DNA of 64,000 nt, from assembly GCF_019056395.1 (NCBI RefSeq), contig NZ_CP077639.1, positions 1,986,001-2,050,000 on the forward strand, read 5' to 3'. Source of the DNA: Terribacillus sp. DMT04. Lineage in GTDB: Bacteria; Bacillota; Bacilli; Bacillales; Amphibacillaceae. The notes under the pieces are model-generated. The model did not search any database, was not told the origin of the DNA, and saw only the letters and a program-made list of their open reading frames with translations. A program made the position numbers and the translations under genes. This document shows, piece by piece, positions 1 through 10,943 of the stretch (position 1 is its first letter; every line of letters starts with the position of its first letter).

Positions 1-135
1 TTCAACCGCTAGTCCAGCAAATGCGATGGACAAAAGAATTGTTACAATAATTGGTGATGTAATCCACGACGCGATAGTATCGCCAAAAGAGAATGTTGCC
101 GTTTGCAGGGTACTAACCTCAATATAGTGCAGCAT
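1..135 (-). CDS. NfeD-family membrane protein, N-terminal fragment (runs off the window edge)
   Basis: Only the first 45 codons are in the window. The ATG at 133-135 has a strong AGGAGGA ribosome site at 141-147. The peptide has a short polar start and then a hydrophobic segment (ITSPIIVTILLSIAFAGLAV) that looks like the first membrane span of the NfeD domain in B. subtilis YqeZ. YqeZ/NfeD acts with the flotillin-like scaffold FloA in membrane microdomains, and its gene follows yqeY in B. subtilis, which fits this position. Full-length YqeZ has a ClpP-class serine protease domain before this span; here the start codon falls just before the membrane segment, so this is probably the short protease-less form. 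The assignment rests on 45 residues plus gene order. Confidence 0.6.
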   Translation of the reverse strand, partial: MLHYIEVSTLQTATFSFGDTIASWITSPIIVTILLSIAFAGLAVE

Positions 136-235
136 GTGAATCCTCCTGAACGACTTGTTTGTTGCAGTTGTTATGTACAGTTTACTCTTACGTCTCAAAT
201 AAGAAAAGGTTTCATTTTTGGCGGCAGTATTTTCT

Positions 236-275
236 AAAAGAAAATCCCAGCCACATTAGTGACTGGGATTTTCTC
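236..275 (-). terminator. Intrinsic terminator after yqeY
   Basis: A ten-base perfect stem (241-250 pairs with 263-272) is followed on the minus strand by a T-rich tail. It lies 25 bases beyond the yqeY stop and separates it from the nfeD-like gene. Confidence 0.8.
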
Positions 276-296
276 AGATATTCATATAACTATCAG

Positions 297-743
297 TTAA
301 GACAAGTGCTTATTCACGATTTTATTAACTAAAGAACCATCAGTTTTACCTTTTACTTTCGGCATGACAGCACTCATTACTGAGCCCATGTCTTTCTTGG
401 AAGTAGCTCCTACCTCCGTGATGGTTTGTTTAATGACGTCTTCAAGTTCTTCTTCCGAAAGCTGTTCCGGCATATAACCTTTTAAAACTTGAAGCTCAGC
501 TTCTTGTTTTTGTACCAGGTCATCGCGTCCAGCTTCTTGGAATTCTTGGAGGGAATCTTTTCGTTGTTTTACCTCTCGAGATAAAACGGTAAGTTCTTCA
601 TCTTCTGACAGCGTGTCATTACCAGTACGAATTGCTTCGTTTTGCAAGCTGGCTTTCACCATCCGGATTACGCTAAGCGTTTCCTTGTCCCTTGCTTTCA
701 TCGCAGTCTTCATATCCTGGTTCAGACGTTCTGTTAATGACAT
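297..743 (-). CDS. yqeY: GatB/YqeY-domain protein
   Basis: 148 residues; the whole protein is a GatB/YqeY domain, the tail domain of the amidotransferase GatB, which binds tRNA. Its own function is not established, though a tRNA-related role is commonly inferred. The N-terminus ([20 protein letters not shown]) and the following [15 protein letters not shown] match the B. subtilis protein. I chose the ATG at 741-743 over the in-frame GTG at 753-755 because it gives the family N-terminus. It lies 21 bases after rpsU and is probably cotranscribed with it, as in other Bacilli, ending at the terminator at 236-275. Confidence 0.88.
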   Translation of the reverse strand: MSLTERLNQDMKTAMKARDKETLSVIRMVKASLQNEAIRTGNDTLSEDEELTVLSREVKQRKDSLQEFQEAGRDDLVQKQEAELQVLKGYMPEQLSEEELEDVIKQTITEVGATSKKDMGSVMSAVMPKVKGKTDGSLVNKIVNKHLS

Positions 744-764
744 ATCTCTTTGCACCCTCTTTAC

Positions 765-938
765 TTACTTACGCTTTCTAGCCGCCTCAGATTTTTTCTT
801 GCGACGAACACTAGGTTTTTCGTAGAATTCACGCTTACGGTATTCAGATAGAGTACCGCTTTTAGAAACTGTGCGCTTAAAGCGACGAAGAGCATCTTCA
901 AGAGACTCGTTTTTGCGAACGCGAGTAGTGTTTGACAT
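765..938 (-). CDS. rpsU: 30S ribosomal protein S21
   Basis: 57 residues, the usual S21 length, beginning [20 protein letters not shown] and ending in a very basic tail rich in R and K. S21 joins the 30S subunit late and helps initiation. The ATG at 936-938 follows a GGAGGGA ribosome site. A consensus sigma-A promoter lies about 75 bases upstream. A longer minus-strand reading frame overlaps this gene in another frame, but only the S21 frame has family similarity. It heads a short unit with yqeY. Confidence 0.97.
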   Translation of the reverse strand: MSNTTRVRKNESLEDALRRFKRTVSKSGTLSEYRKREFYEKPSVRRKKKSEAARKRK

Positions 939-1009
939 GCTAATTTCCCTCCCTCCGAAGCATACAACAATGTGCTATCTCATATGCACTGCTGCATATG
1001 TCTTTGCTC

Positions 1010-1038
1010 ATTATAATATAATGCTAAATCCTGGTCAA
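1010..1038 (-). promoter_or_regulatory. Sigma-A promoter of rpsU
   Basis: On the minus strand TTGACC (1033-1038) and TATAAT (1010-1015) are separated by 17 bases. It drives rpsU-yqeY independently of the upstream heat-shock genes. Confidence 0.85.
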
Positions 1039-1079
1039 TAGAAAGGTGCATAATACAGCATATTTCATGAAAAATACTA

Positions 1080-1745
1080 TTAATAGTCGCTTGTACCTGC
1101 ACCGCCGGCAATAATTTGTACGCCTGCGCTAGCACCAATTCGAGTAGCACCTGTCTCAATCATCGCCAGTGTAGCTTCACGATCACGAACGCCGCCGGAA
1201 GCTTTGACGCCGATATCTGGTCCGACAGTTTTACGCATCAAGGCGATATCAGCCACTGTCGCTCCTCCGCCGGAAAATCCAGTAGACGTTTTAACATAGT
1301 CTGCTCCAGCTTTTACGGCAAGCTCACAAGCTGTTACTTTTTCTTCTTCTGTCAGCAAAGCTGTTTCAATGATAACCTTTGTCAAAACGCCGTTAGCTGC
1401 TTCTGTAACCGCACGAATATCAGACTCAACCGTTACCAAATCACCTGATTTTAAAGCACCAATATTAATGACCATATCAATTTCTCCAGCGCCTTTTTCA
1501 ATTGCATCCTTTGTCTCCAGCGCTTTTACAGCGCTAGTTGATGCACCAAGCGGGAAGCCAATAACCGTACAAACTTTTACATCTGTGCCTTGCAATTTAT
1601 CTGCACAATAAGAAACCCAGTATGGATTTACACAAACAGAAGCAAACTTATGTGCTGCCGCTTCCTCGACAATGACATCAATCTGTTCTTTCGTAGCATC
1701 CGGTTTTAAGAGTGTGTGATCAATATATGCTGCAATGTTTTCCAA
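1080..1745 (-). CDS. deoC: Deoxyribose-phosphate aldolase
   Basis: 221 residues. DERA splits 2-deoxyribose 5-phosphate into acetaldehyde and glyceraldehyde 3-phosphate in deoxynucleoside catabolism. Visible signatures are IDHTLLKP near the N-terminus, [17 protein letters not shown], the Schiff-base lysine in [10 protein letters not shown] (about residue 152) and the second active-site lysine in VKASGGVR (about 181). I chose the TTG at 1743-1745, which has an AAAGGGG ribosome site; longer in-frame starts would run into the upstream mtaB gene and add a foreign N-terminus. It lies 25 bases after mtaB and is probably read through from the dnaJ operon. In B. subtilis deoC sits elsewhere with nupC and pdp. 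Confidence 0.95.
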   Translation of the reverse strand: MENIAAYIDHTLLKPDATKEQIDVIVEEAAAHKFASVCVNPYWVSYCADKLQGTDVKVCTVIGFPLGASTSAVKALETKDAIEKGAGEIDMVINIGALKSGDLVTVESDIRAVTEAANGVLTKVIIETALLTEEEKVTACELAVKAGADYVKTSTGFSGGGATVADIALMRKTVGPDIGVKASGGVRDREATLAMIETGATRIGASAGVQIIAGGAGTSDY

Positions 1746-1770
1746 GTGAACTAACCCCTTTATAGTCAAG

Positions 1771-3117
1771 TTAAATAGATACGCTTGTTTTTTCCTCTTC
1801 CATGACGCGGACAAACTGGCCTTCGTTATATGGATAACCGGCTTTTGTCAGTTTTACGCGGACAATTTTACCGATCATATCTGGTGTTGCTTCAAATTTC
1901 ACTTTCAGATAGTTGTCTGTATAGCCAACATATACTGTATTTGATTCGTTCTCATCATAAAGTTCTTCCGGAATAACTTCTAACACTTCATTTTCAAACT
2001 GGGAAGCATATTCCTTCGCTTGCTGATCAGAAAGCGCAATCAGACGATGCACACGCTCATTTTTGGTTTCATCATCCACTTGATCGGTCATACGTGCAGC
2101 CGGTGTCCCAGTCCGCTTGGAGTATGGAAATACATGAAGCTCGCTATAACCAACTTCTTGGATAAACCGATATGTCTCCATGAATTCCTCTTCCGTCTCA
2201 CCTGGAAAACCTACGATAACATCACTTGTAATCGCTAAATTAGGCAATGCTTTCTTCACTTTTTCAATCTTGCTGCGGTAATAATCTGCGGAATATTTAC
2301 GACGCATACGTGTCAGCACGGAGTCAGATCCCGACTGCAGCGGGATATGCAAATGACGGACAATCTTCTCGGACTCGTCCAGCACTTGAATCACTTCATC
2401 GGTAATTTGACTCGCTTCAATAGAAGAAATACGAATACGTTTCAAGCCGCGAACGTTTGCTTCTAATTCACGTAACAATTTAGCAAAATTATAATCTTGC
2501 ATATCTTCGCCGTAACCAGCCGTATGAATGCCTGTAAGAACAATCTCCTTATAGCCGGCATCTACAAGCTGCTGTGCTTGATTCATCACATCCTCGGGGT
2601 TCCGAGAGCGCAAAAGACCGCGGGACCATGGGATGATACAGAAGGTACAGAAGTTGTTACAGCCTTCCTGAATTTTCAGAGAGGCACGTGTACGATCTGT
2701 AAATGCCGGCACATCCATTTCCTCGAATACGCGGTTCTTCATAATGTTGGAAACACCATTAATTGGTTCCTTCGTTTTCTTGAATTCTTCGATGTGCGCA
2801 ATCATTTTATCGCGGCCTTGTGTACCAACTACGATATCAACTCCTGGAATTTCCATAATTTCACCAGGAGATGTTTGCGCATAACAACCCGTTACACAAA
2901 TAACGCCCTCTGGGTTCTTACGTACAGCTCGGCGAATAATTTGACGGCTTTTTTTATCACCCGTATTCGTAACTGTGCAAGTGTTGATTACATACACATC
3001 AGACTGATGGTCGAAATCAACTCTTTCATAGCCTTCTGCCTTGAATTTCTGCCAGATACCTTCTGTTTCGTAATGATTCACTTTACAGCCTAATGTATGA
3101 AATGCCACTGTAGGCAT
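1771..3117 (-). CDS. mtaB: tRNA t6A37 methylthiotransferase MtaB
   Basis: 448 residues. It converts t6A to ms2t6A at position 37 of ANN-decoding tRNAs. The N-terminal UPF0004 domain has the iron-sulfur cysteines C11, C47 and C78. The radical-SAM motif is CNNFCTFC (C153, C157, C160), followed by a TIM-barrel core and a C-terminal TRAM domain. The ATG at 3115-3117 ([20 protein letters not shown]) matches the family, while the longer open frame overlaps rsmE. It is the last member of the conserved dnaJ-prmA-rsmE-mtaB string, 10 bases after rsmE. Confidence 0.95.
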   Translation of the reverse strand: MPTVAFHTLGCKVNHYETEGIWQKFKAEGYERVDFDHQSDVYVINTCTVTNTGDKKSRQIIRRAVRKNPEGVICVTGCYAQTSPGEIMEIPGVDIVVGTQGRDKMIAHIEEFKKTKEPINGVSNIMKNRVFEEMDVPAFTDRTRASLKIQEGCNNFCTFCIIPWSRGLLRSRNPEDVMNQAQQLVDAGYKEIVLTGIHTAGYGEDMQDYNFAKLLRELEANVRGLKRIRISSIEASQITDEVIQVLDESEKIVRHLHIPLQSGSDSVLTRMRRKYSADYYRSKIEKVKKALPNLAITSDVIVGFPGETEEEFMETYRFIQEVGYSELHVFPYSKRTGTPAARMTDQVDDETKNERVHRLIALSDQQAKEYASQFENEVLEVIPEELYDENESNTVYVGYTDNYLKVKFEATPDMIGKIVRVKLTKAGYPYNEGQFVRVMEEEKTSVSI

Positions 3118-3127
3118 GAAAAACACC

Positions 3128-3874
3128 TCATTCTTCAAAATGGTACGATAAACTAGCCAACATATACATGGGAGCAGTTTCCGTGCGTAAAATACGCGGT
3201 CCCAAACGAACAGGTAAGAAACCATTCTGCTGCAGCGAATCTGCCTCTGTTTCGCTAAATCCGCCTTCTGGTCCGACAACAACTAGTACATTATCTTCAG
3301 GAGAAATACTCTCAAAAACTACACGCAGCGGGTCTGCTTTCAGTCCTTTAGCAGCTTCTTCATAAGCGAACAATTTATGCTTGTATGTATCGCTGCTCTG
3401 CAGCAAGGCCTGAAAAGATAATACATCTTCTATTAAAGGTATTGTCTGACGGCTGGACTGCTCTGCAGCTTCCTTGGCAATCTTCTCAAGCCTTTGACGT
3501 TTCTTGTCTTTCTTTTTCTCATCCCATTTTACAACGGACCTGGCCGCCTGAAAAGGAACAAAACCAGCTGCTCCAAGTTCTGTACCTTTTTGCACAATCA
3601 ACTCCAGTTTATCGCCTTTTGGCAATCCTTGCGCAATCGTGACCGATACCGGCATTTCCGTATTCAAGTCCAAGGACTCTGTTTCAGAAACCAAGACGGA
3701 GTCGGCAGTAAAAGCGTCTATCGTACACTTTGCCGCATGTCCGTCCGGATGGACACAGATAATTTGATCGCCTTCATTCATACGCATAACACGTATAATA
3801 TGATGTGCATCTTGTCCATCTAACGTAATTTGGTCGTCCTGCCAATTGGCAGTTTCTACGAAATAGCGCTGCAT
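3128..3874 (-). CDS. rsmE: 16S rRNA (uracil-1498-N3)-methyltransferase
   Basis: 248 residues, the usual RsmE length. It is a SPOUT (knotted) methyltransferase that makes m3U1498 in 16S rRNA. The N-terminus (MQRYFVETANW, then DAHHIIRVMRMNEGDQI) is the PUA-like RNA-binding part. The C-terminal knot carries VVVGPEGGFSETEAD and RLGPRILRTETAP. It starts with ATG at 3872-3874, 15 bases after prmA, and the two are likely cotranscribed. Confidence 0.95.
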   Translation of the reverse strand: MQRYFVETANWQDDQITLDGQDAHHIIRVMRMNEGDQIICVHPDGHAAKCTIDAFTADSVLVSETESLDLNTEMPVSVTIAQGLPKGDKLELIVQKGTELGAAGFVPFQAARSVVKWDEKKKDKKRQRLEKIAKEAAEQSSRQTIPLIEDVLSFQALLQSSDTYKHKLFAYEEAAKGLKADPLRVVFESISPEDNVLVVVGPEGGFSETEADSLQQNGFLPVRLGPRILRTETAPMYMLASLSYHFEE

Positions 3875-3889
3875 CCGCTCACCTCTGCC

Positions 3890-4828
3890 TTAATTCTTTC
3901 TTGCAATAATCGCAACCCAATCTTCCATTTCATTTACTTCAACAATCTCAAAACCGGCATCTATTAATCCTTGTTTGACGTCGCCCTTCTTCTGGCTGAT
4001 AATGCCGCTCGTAATGAACAAGCCGCCTGGTTTAATTCGTTTGTAAGCATCATCCGTAAATTTCAATATAATCTCAGCAAGGATGTTAGAAACAATAACA
4101 TCTGCTTCCACAGCTACTCCTTCAAGCAAGTTATTTGCCTTCGCAGTAATTTTGTCAGCAGTATGATTAAGTTCCGCATTGATTAAGGTGCTCTTTACTG
4201 CAACGTCATCCAAATCGAAAGCATGTACATGGGCGGCACCGAGTAAAACAGCAGCAATACTTAAAACACCTGAACCAGAACCAACGTCAATAACTGTATC
4301 TCCCTTTTGGATATACCGTTCGATGGCCTGAACGCTCAACACAGTAGTCGGGTGGGTTCCTGTTCCAAACGCCATACCGGGGTCAAGTTCCATGATCACT
4401 TCATCACTAGCCACAGGCGTATATTCTTCCCATGTAGGGATTATGGTAAATTTCTCAGATATTTTGACTGGTTTATAATATTTCTTCCAAGCCGTAGACC
4501 AATCTTCCTCGTCTACCTCACTAACCGTCACATGATTTGTTCCGATATCGATTTGATAATCTACCAAGTTGGTAATGGCTGCTTTTATTTCATTTACTGT
4601 TTCATTCAGAAAACTATTTGTTGGCAAATAAGCTTTAACGTAAATACCTTCTGCAGGATAATCATCTGGATTTAACTCATAAATTTCTCCAAACGTTGTT
4701 TCGTAATCCTTTACCAAGTCTTCTGGATCTTGAATTACAACGCCGCTAGCACCTGCCTCATGCAAGATGTTGGAAATTGGTTCTATCGCTTCGTTCGTCG
4801 TATGAATACACAGTTCCGCCCATTTCAC
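3890..4828 (-). CDS. prmA: Ribosomal protein L11 methyltransferase
   Basis: 312 residues. PrmA trimethylates ribosomal protein L11. A Rossmann methyltransferase core is seen at [14 protein letters not shown], followed by [11 protein letters not shown], and the N-terminal part is the L11-recognition domain. I chose the GTG at 4826-4828, which gives the family start ([18 protein letters not shown]) and has an AAGGAG site about ten bases upstream. A second GTG six bases further upstream is too close to that site. It lies 19 bases after dnaJ. Confidence 0.93.
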   Translation of the reverse strand: MKWAELCIHTTNEAIEPISNILHEAGASGVVIQDPEDLVKDYETTFGEIYELNPDDYPAEGIYVKAYLPTNSFLNETVNEIKAAITNLVDYQIDIGTNHVTVSEVDEEDWSTAWKKYYKPVKISEKFTIIPTWEEYTPVASDEVIMELDPGMAFGTGTHPTTVLSVQAIERYIQKGDTVIDVGSGSGVLSIAAVLLGAAHVHAFDLDDVAVKSTLINAELNHTADKITAKANNLLEGVAVEADVIVSNILAEIILKFTDDAYKRIKPGGLFITSGIISQKKGDVKQGLIDAGFEIVEVNEMEDWVAIIARKN

Positions 4829-4847
4829 GTACACGTCACTCCTTTTA

Positions 4848-5972
4848 TTAAGACTCACCTTTGAATGCACGTCTCATACGTGTAAAGATGCTATCATGCT
4901 GTTCACCAGCTGAATCATTGCCGCTAAGATCATTTAGTTCACGCAAGAGTTCTTTTTGACGATCTGACAAATTGGTAGGTGTCACAACGCGAATCTTGAC
5001 ATGCTGATCTCCTTGACCATACCCGCGGACATTTGGCGAACCTTTGCCTTTCAGTCGGAAGACGCGTCCTGTTTGTGTACCTGCAGGAACTTTCAGTTTT
5101 ACTGCGCCATGTACTGTCGGCACTTCAATCTCATCACCTAGTGCAGCTTGCGCGAAGGTTATTGGCATCTCACAGTAGATGTTGTCGCCATCACGCTCAA
5201 AGAATTCATGACTGCGAACTTGAATTACGACGTATAGGTCTCCTGGAGGTCCACCATTGACGCCGGCTTCCCCTTTTCCGGATACACGGATTTGCTGGCC
5301 ATCATCAATACCTGCAGGAATTTTAATATGGATGCTATTGCGTTTACGTACACGACCGGATCCTCCGCAAGTCTTACATTTATCCGGAATGATTTTACCC
5401 GTTCCGCTGCATGTATTACATACGCGTTTGTTTACGACACGGCCAAATGGTGTGTTTTGTTCCACATTAAGCTGGCCGCTCCCGTTACAATGCGTACATG
5501 TTTTCGGCTTCGTTCCCGGTTTGGCTCCGGATCCGTGACATGTATCACATTCTTCTTCTTTCGGAATCTCGATATCGGTCTCTTTTCCGAATATGGCTTC
5601 TTCAAATTTGAGTGTCATTGTATACTGCAAATCTGCACCCTGCCGCGGTGCATTAGGGTCTTGGCGACGGCCGCCACCGCCAAAGAACATATCAAATATA
5701 TCACCGAAACCGCCGAAGTCCTGCGCTCCTGCTCCGCCGAATCCTTGACTTTGCGGCCCTGCATGACCGAATTGATCGTATTGTGCGCGCTTTTGTTCAT
5801 TTCCTAGTATTTCATACGCTTCTTTTGCCTCTTTGAACTTATCAGCAGCGTCATCTGCTTTGTTCACATCTGGATGGTATTTGCGCGCAAGTTTACGATA
5901 TGCTTTCTTAATCTCTTCCTTTGGTGCGTCCTTGCCGACGCCCAGCACATCGTAGTAGTCCCGCTTACTCAC
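4848..5972 (-). CDS. dnaJ: Chaperone protein DnaJ (Hsp40)
   Basis: About 374 residues. DnaJ delivers substrates to DnaK and stimulates its ATPase. It has the J domain with HPD (YHPDVNK), then a glycine/phenylalanine linker, four CxxCxGxG zinc repeats ([32 protein letters not shown]) and the C-terminal substrate-binding domains. The start is ambiguous: GTG at 5970-5972 gives the canonical [11 protein letters not shown], while a TTG two codons upstream (5976-5978) is also possible. It has its own sigma-A promoter between dnaK and dnaJ. Confidence 0.96.
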   Translation of the reverse strand: MSKRDYYDVLGVGKDAPKEEIKKAYRKLARKYHPDVNKADDAADKFKEAKEAYEILGNEQKRAQYDQFGHAGPQSQGFGGAGAQDFGGFGDIFDMFFGGGGRRQDPNAPRQGADLQYTMTLKFEEAIFGKETDIEIPKEEECDTCHGSGAKPGTKPKTCTHCNGSGQLNVEQNTPFGRVVNKRVCNTCSGTGKIIPDKCKTCGGSGRVRKRNSIHIKIPAGIDDGQQIRVSGKGEAGVNGGPPGDLYVVIQVRSHEFFERDGDNIYCEMPITFAQAALGDEIEVPTVHGAVKLKVPAGTQTGRVFRLKGKGSPNVRGYGQGDQHVKIRVVTPTNLSDRQKELLRELNDLSGNDSAGEQHDSIFTRMRRAFKGES

Positions 5973-6012
5973 TGACAATCACTCTCCCGACTCTTCTTTT
6001 TGCATAAATTTT

Positions 6013-6041
6013 ATCATACCATTAAGCATTACAGTCAGCAA
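6013..6041 (-). promoter_or_regulatory. Internal sigma-A promoter of dnaJ
   Basis: TTGCTG (6036-6041), a 17-base spacer and TATGAT (6013-6018) on the minus strand, about 40 bases before the dnaJ start. An internal promoter at this place is known in the B. subtilis dnaK operon. Confidence 0.75.
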
Positions 6042-6058
6042 ACCCGCTGAACATGTAA

Positions 6059-6093
6059 CAAGTCAAAGCCTGCTCACGAGCGGCTTTGACTTG
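6059..6093 (-). terminator. Stem-loop between dnaK and dnaJ (partial terminator or processing site)
   Basis: A twelve-base stem (6059-6070 with 6082-6093) lies just after the dnaK stop. No T-run follows on the minus strand, so it is more likely an attenuating or mRNA-processing hairpin than a full terminator. Confidence 0.5.
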
Positions 6094-6121
6094 TAGGGTG
6101 TTACATCATTCTGCTAGTTGC

Positions 6122-7966
<1,845 letters not shown>

Positions 7967-7984
7967 TTAAAGCATATGTAGTGC

Positions 7985-8545
7985 TTATGAATTCACTTGT
8001 ACCATAGCCGGTCGAATGACGCGGTCTTTTAACTTGTAGCCTTTTTGCAGTTCTTGTACAACTGTATTTGGCTCATAATCTGCATTTTCCACCTGCATAA
8101 CTGCTTGGTGCTGATGCGGATCGAAAGGCTGTCCAACTGTTTCGATAGCTTCGATTCCTTGCTTGTCGAAAGCCTCTAACAATTGACGATGTACCATGCG
8201 GATTCCATCGACAAACCCTTTATTCGCTTCCTCATCTTGTACAGTTTGAAGAGCGCGGTCCAAGTTGTCGACAACTGGAAGCAAGGCTTCCGCTAAATCC
8301 TGTGATCTATATTTGCTGGCAGCTTCCTTTTCCTTCTGTGTACGTTTGCGGAAGTTATCATATTCCGCTTGTACGCGTAACAGACGTTCCTGGAGATCAT
8401 TTTTCTCCTGTTCAATCTGTGTCAGACCTTCGCTGCCTTCAGCGTTCGTTTCGGATTCTTCAGCTGTATCTGCATCAATTACTTCTGCTTCTGCAGCTTC
8501 CTGTTCTTCGCTTTGGTTCAAATTTTCTTTTTCTTCATTTGCCAT
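7985..8545 (-). CDS. grpE: Nucleotide exchange factor GrpE
   Basis: 186 residues. GrpE releases ADP from DnaK. A long acidic N-terminal region is followed by a coiled coil (about residues 45-95, with LLRVQAEYDNFRKRTQKEKE) and the beta domain with FDPHQHQAVM. I used the ATG at 8543-8545, which has a perfect AGGAGGTGA ribosome site; the track start eight codons upstream has none. It sits between hrcA and dnaK. Confidence 0.95.
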   Translation of the reverse strand: MANEEKENLNQSEEQEAAEAEVIDADTAEESETNAEGSEGLTQIEQEKNDLQERLLRVQAEYDNFRKRTQKEKEAASKYRSQDLAEALLPVVDNLDRALQTVQDEEANKGFVDGIRMVHRQLLEAFDKQGIEAIETVGQPFDPHQHQAVMQVENADYEPNTVVQELQKGYKLKDRVIRPAMVQVNS

Positions 8546-8614
8546 GATGGTCACCTCCTGAAAAAGCATTGCTTATATGAAAGGCTTGCTAGTGAAAGCA
8601 AGCCATATTCAACT

Positions 8615-9643
8615 TCATCTCTGCCAGTCCTGGTACGCACTGGTCAGTTTGTTCGATAAGACATGCATCAGCGACAGCACCCGGGAATATTCCATCCTCG
8701 TAGGTCCTAGCAGTGCAACTGTTCCCATATGCACGCCGTCCGCTGAATAGCTGGCAGTCACAAAGCTGCAATCCTGCATGGCATCTAGTTTATTTTCGGT
8801 GCCGATTGCAACATGCAAACCGTTCTGCTCACCTCTAAGAAGATGGGCCAAACTCTCGCCTTCTTCTTCTATCATTGTATAAAGAGAGCGTATCTTGTTT
8901 ATATCTTGAAAATCAGGCTGCATCAAAATGTTTGCCTTGCCTCCAAAATAAAGCTTCAGCGGCTGGTCGGAATCAATGAATGAACGCAGATAAGCGAAAA
9001 TTGTATCAAAGTTTTCCGTATGCTGCTTCAGCAGTTCCCGTACTTCCGTTCGTAATCTGCCAGGCACCATCATGAGCGGCACACCAGCCAAACGGTCATT
9101 CAGGATGTTCACAACTCGTTCCATCTCGCTATGGTGCATTCCATCCGGTATACGAAAAGATTTATGCTCCACATGTCCTGTATCTGTTACAAGGAGTAAG
9201 ACAGCAGTAAAATCAGATAAAGTCAGAAGCTGTATGTGTTTCAGCTTCGTCTCCAGCATCTCAGGTCCCAATATAATACTAGTGTAATTGGTCAACTCCG
9301 ATAAAAGTGCTGCTGATTGCTGCACAACTTCCTCCATCTCGCGCATATTAGCCGAGAATGTCTGTTTAATTGCTGACGTATCCTGCCGCGATAGATGAAA
9401 CGGCGTCAGTAGATGATCCACGTAGAAGCGATATCCTTTTTCGGAAGGAACCCTTCCCGAAGAGGTATGCGTCTTCTCGATCAAGCCGAGCTGTTCCAGT
9501 TCAGCCATATCATTGCGGATCGTCGCCGCGCTGTAGGAAACTTCCTGCTTCGTTGAAATAGCACGCGAGCCAATTGGCTGCGCCGTTTCAATAAAGTCGT
9601 CGACAATCACTTGAAGGATACGCAGCTGTCTTTCTGTCAGCAT
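8615..9643 (-). CDS. hrcA: Heat-inducible transcription repressor HrcA
   Basis: 342 residues, one shorter than B. subtilis HrcA. HrcA binds CIRCE and represses the class I heat-shock operons, with GroE adjusting its activity. The N-terminal winged helix-turn-helix begins MLTERQLRILQVIVDDFI and contains SAATIRNDMAELEQLGLI, the recognition helix region. The ATG at 9641-9643 follows GAGGTGAT. It is the first gene of the operon hrcA-grpE-dnaK-dnaJ and beyond, and the CIRCE lies 15 bases upstream of its start, giving autoregulation. Confidence 0.97.
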   Translation of the reverse strand: MLTERQLRILQVIVDDFIETAQPIGSRAISTKQEVSYSAATIRNDMAELEQLGLIEKTHTSSGRVPSEKGYRFYVDHLLTPFHLSRQDTSAIKQTFSANMREMEEVVQQSAALLSELTNYTSIILGPEMLETKLKHIQLLTLSDFTAVLLLVTDTGHVEHKSFRIPDGMHHSEMERVVNILNDRLAGVPLMMVPGRLRTEVRELLKQHTENFDTIFAYLRSFIDSDQPLKLYFGGKANILMQPDFQDINKIRSLYTMIEEEGESLAHLLRGEQNGLHVAIGTENKLDAMQDCSFVTASYSADGVHMGTVALLGPTRMEYSRVLSLMHVLSNKLTSAYQDWQR

Positions 9644-9657
9644 GATCATCACCTCGA

Positions 9658-9684
9658 TTAGCACTCTTGTTTGGTGAGTGCTAA
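9658..9684 (-). promoter_or_regulatory. CIRCE operator (HrcA binding site)
   Basis: Perfect consensus inverted repeat: TTAGCACTC (9658-9666), nine-base spacer, GAGTGCTAA (9676-9684). It lies in the leader of hrcA, so HrcA binding blocks the whole dnaK operon and the RNA can form the same hairpin near the ribosome site. Confidence 0.98.
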
Positions 9685-9694
9685 ATATACATAT

Positions 9695-9723
9695 AAGGTA
9701 ACAAAGCCTAGATAAATTGTCAA
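9695..9723 (-). promoter_or_regulatory. Probable sigma-A promoter of the hrcA operon
   Basis: A perfect TTGACA (9718-9723) overlaps the hemW stop codon. A 17-base spacer leads to only a weak -10 (TACCTT, 9695-9700); more AT-rich -10-like sequence lies a few bases further on, so the -10 is uncertain. Confidence 0.5.
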
Positions 9724-10883
9724 TTCGAAACGCTTGCTGGTTCTTCCTCTAAAAGAAACTCTTGAAAGACGTCATTTCCGAACAAGAAACCGTCCTCCGT
9801 CATGGCAACATGCGCGTCATCTTCAATGAGCCAGCCCTTCGCAATCAGGCGATCCAATGCCTCGCGGTAGACATCTGTAAGTGCAATGCCATACTTCTGT
9901 AGAAATGCTTCTTTACTGACTCCAGATTTTTTTCGCAGTCCGAGGAACAGTTCTTCTTCAATTCGTTCTTTTCGACCAATAGGATCTTCGTGCAGTACAG
10001 GTATACCATTTTCGTTTGCTTGCTTTAAATAAGCAGGAAGCGGACGAATATTAATGATACGGCGTTCCGGCAAATAGCCATGAGCACCAGCACCAAGACC
10101 ATAATAAAAGTCATTGTTCCAATAAGCAAGATTATGCTGGCTCTCTTTGCCAGGAACTGCGAAGTTGCTTACTTCGTATTGCTGGCGGCCGTGCGCTTTC
10201 ATTTCATCACGCAGCAGATTGTACATCTCTGCTTCTAACTCTTCCGGCGCTTTTTTTAATGTCCCTTTTTTATAACGCTGGTAAAAGACTGTCTTTGGCT
10301 CAATTTGCAGCGAATAAGAAGAATAATGCGGAAGATCAAACTGCAGTGCTTCTTCCACAGTATGCCCAAACTGTTCCAATGTCTGCCCTGGCAAGGCATA
10401 AATCAAATCAATACTAATATTGTCAAAACCAGCTTGCTTTAGCAAATCAAGACTCTCATAGACATGTTTTACTCGATGCAGCCTGCCGATAGCCTCCAGT
10501 AGTTTATCATCGAAAACCTGGACACCAAGAGAGATCCGGTCTACACCGTAAGCTCTCAACAGGTCGGCTTTTTCCTTCGTCAAATCACCAGGGTTAGCTT
10601 CAAATGTATATTCTTTCGCTCCATGTACATCAAATGCCTGATCAACACTTTTCAGCACATGCTCCAGCTGCCGCATATTCAAAGCCGTCGGCGTACCGCC
10701 GCCGACAAAAATAGTATTCATTTGCTTTCTGTTCGGAACATAATGCTGGATTTCTTTCCGCAATGCCTCGACATAATCATCTGCACTGTCTTCCCGGTAG
10801 AAAAACTTTGTGAAATCACAATAATGACAGAGCTGTTCACAAAATGGGATATGGATATAAGCGGATTTTACTTCGTCCATCAT
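9720..10883 (-). CDS. hemW: Radical-SAM heme chaperone HemW (formerly HemN-like)
   Basis: 387 residues. HemW is related to coproporphyrinogen dehydrogenase but is a heme-binding chaperone in characterised cases. The iron-sulfur motif is CEQLCHYCDF (C15, C19, C22). The residue two after C22 is not cysteine, which fits HemW and not true HemN. IFVGGGTPTALN follows, then the HemN C-terminal domain. Two adjacent ATG codons follow a GGAGG site, so the start may be three bases later. It lies between lepA and hrcA, as in B. subtilis. Confidence 0.92.
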   Translation of the reverse strand: MMDEVKSAYIHIPFCEQLCHYCDFTKFFYREDSADDYVEALRKEIQHYVPNRKQMNTIFVGGGTPTALNMRQLEHVLKSVDQAFDVHGAKEYTFEANPGDLTKEKADLLRAYGVDRISLGVQVFDDKLLEAIGRLHRVKHVYESLDLLKQAGFDNISIDLIYALPGQTLEQFGHTVEEALQFDLPHYSSYSLQIEPKTVFYQRYKKGTLKKAPEELEAEMYNLLRDEMKAHGRQQYEVSNFAVPGKESQHNLAYWNNDFYYGLGAGAHGYLPERRIINIRPLPAYLKQANENGIPVLHEDPIGRKERIEEELFLGLRKKSGVSKEAFLQKYGIALTDVYREALDRLIAKGWLIEDDAHVAMTEDGFLFGNDVFQEFLLEEEPASVSN

Positions 10884-10901
10884 GATGCCTCCTTCCGCAA
10901 T

Positions 10902-10934
10902 GACAAACCCTTGTCATAAAGGACAAGGGTTGTC
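10902..10934. terminator. Intercistronic hairpin between lepA and hemW
   Basis: Long stem (10902-10915 with 10922-10934) carrying ACCCTTGTC arms, placed between the lepA stop and the hemW ribosome site. There is no T-run on the minus strand, so it is probably a partial terminator or processing element. A hairpin with nearly the same arms occurs at 48044-48071. Confidence 0.45.
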
Positions 10935-10943
10935 TGTTTTCTA

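Noticed and set aside
761-970. 69-codon minus-strand frame over rpsU
   Set aside because: It is out of frame with the clear S21 gene at 765-938 and has no family similarity.
2497-3093. 198-codon plus-strand open frame within mtaB
   Set aside because: Antisense to a fully conserved radical-SAM gene; no family match seen.
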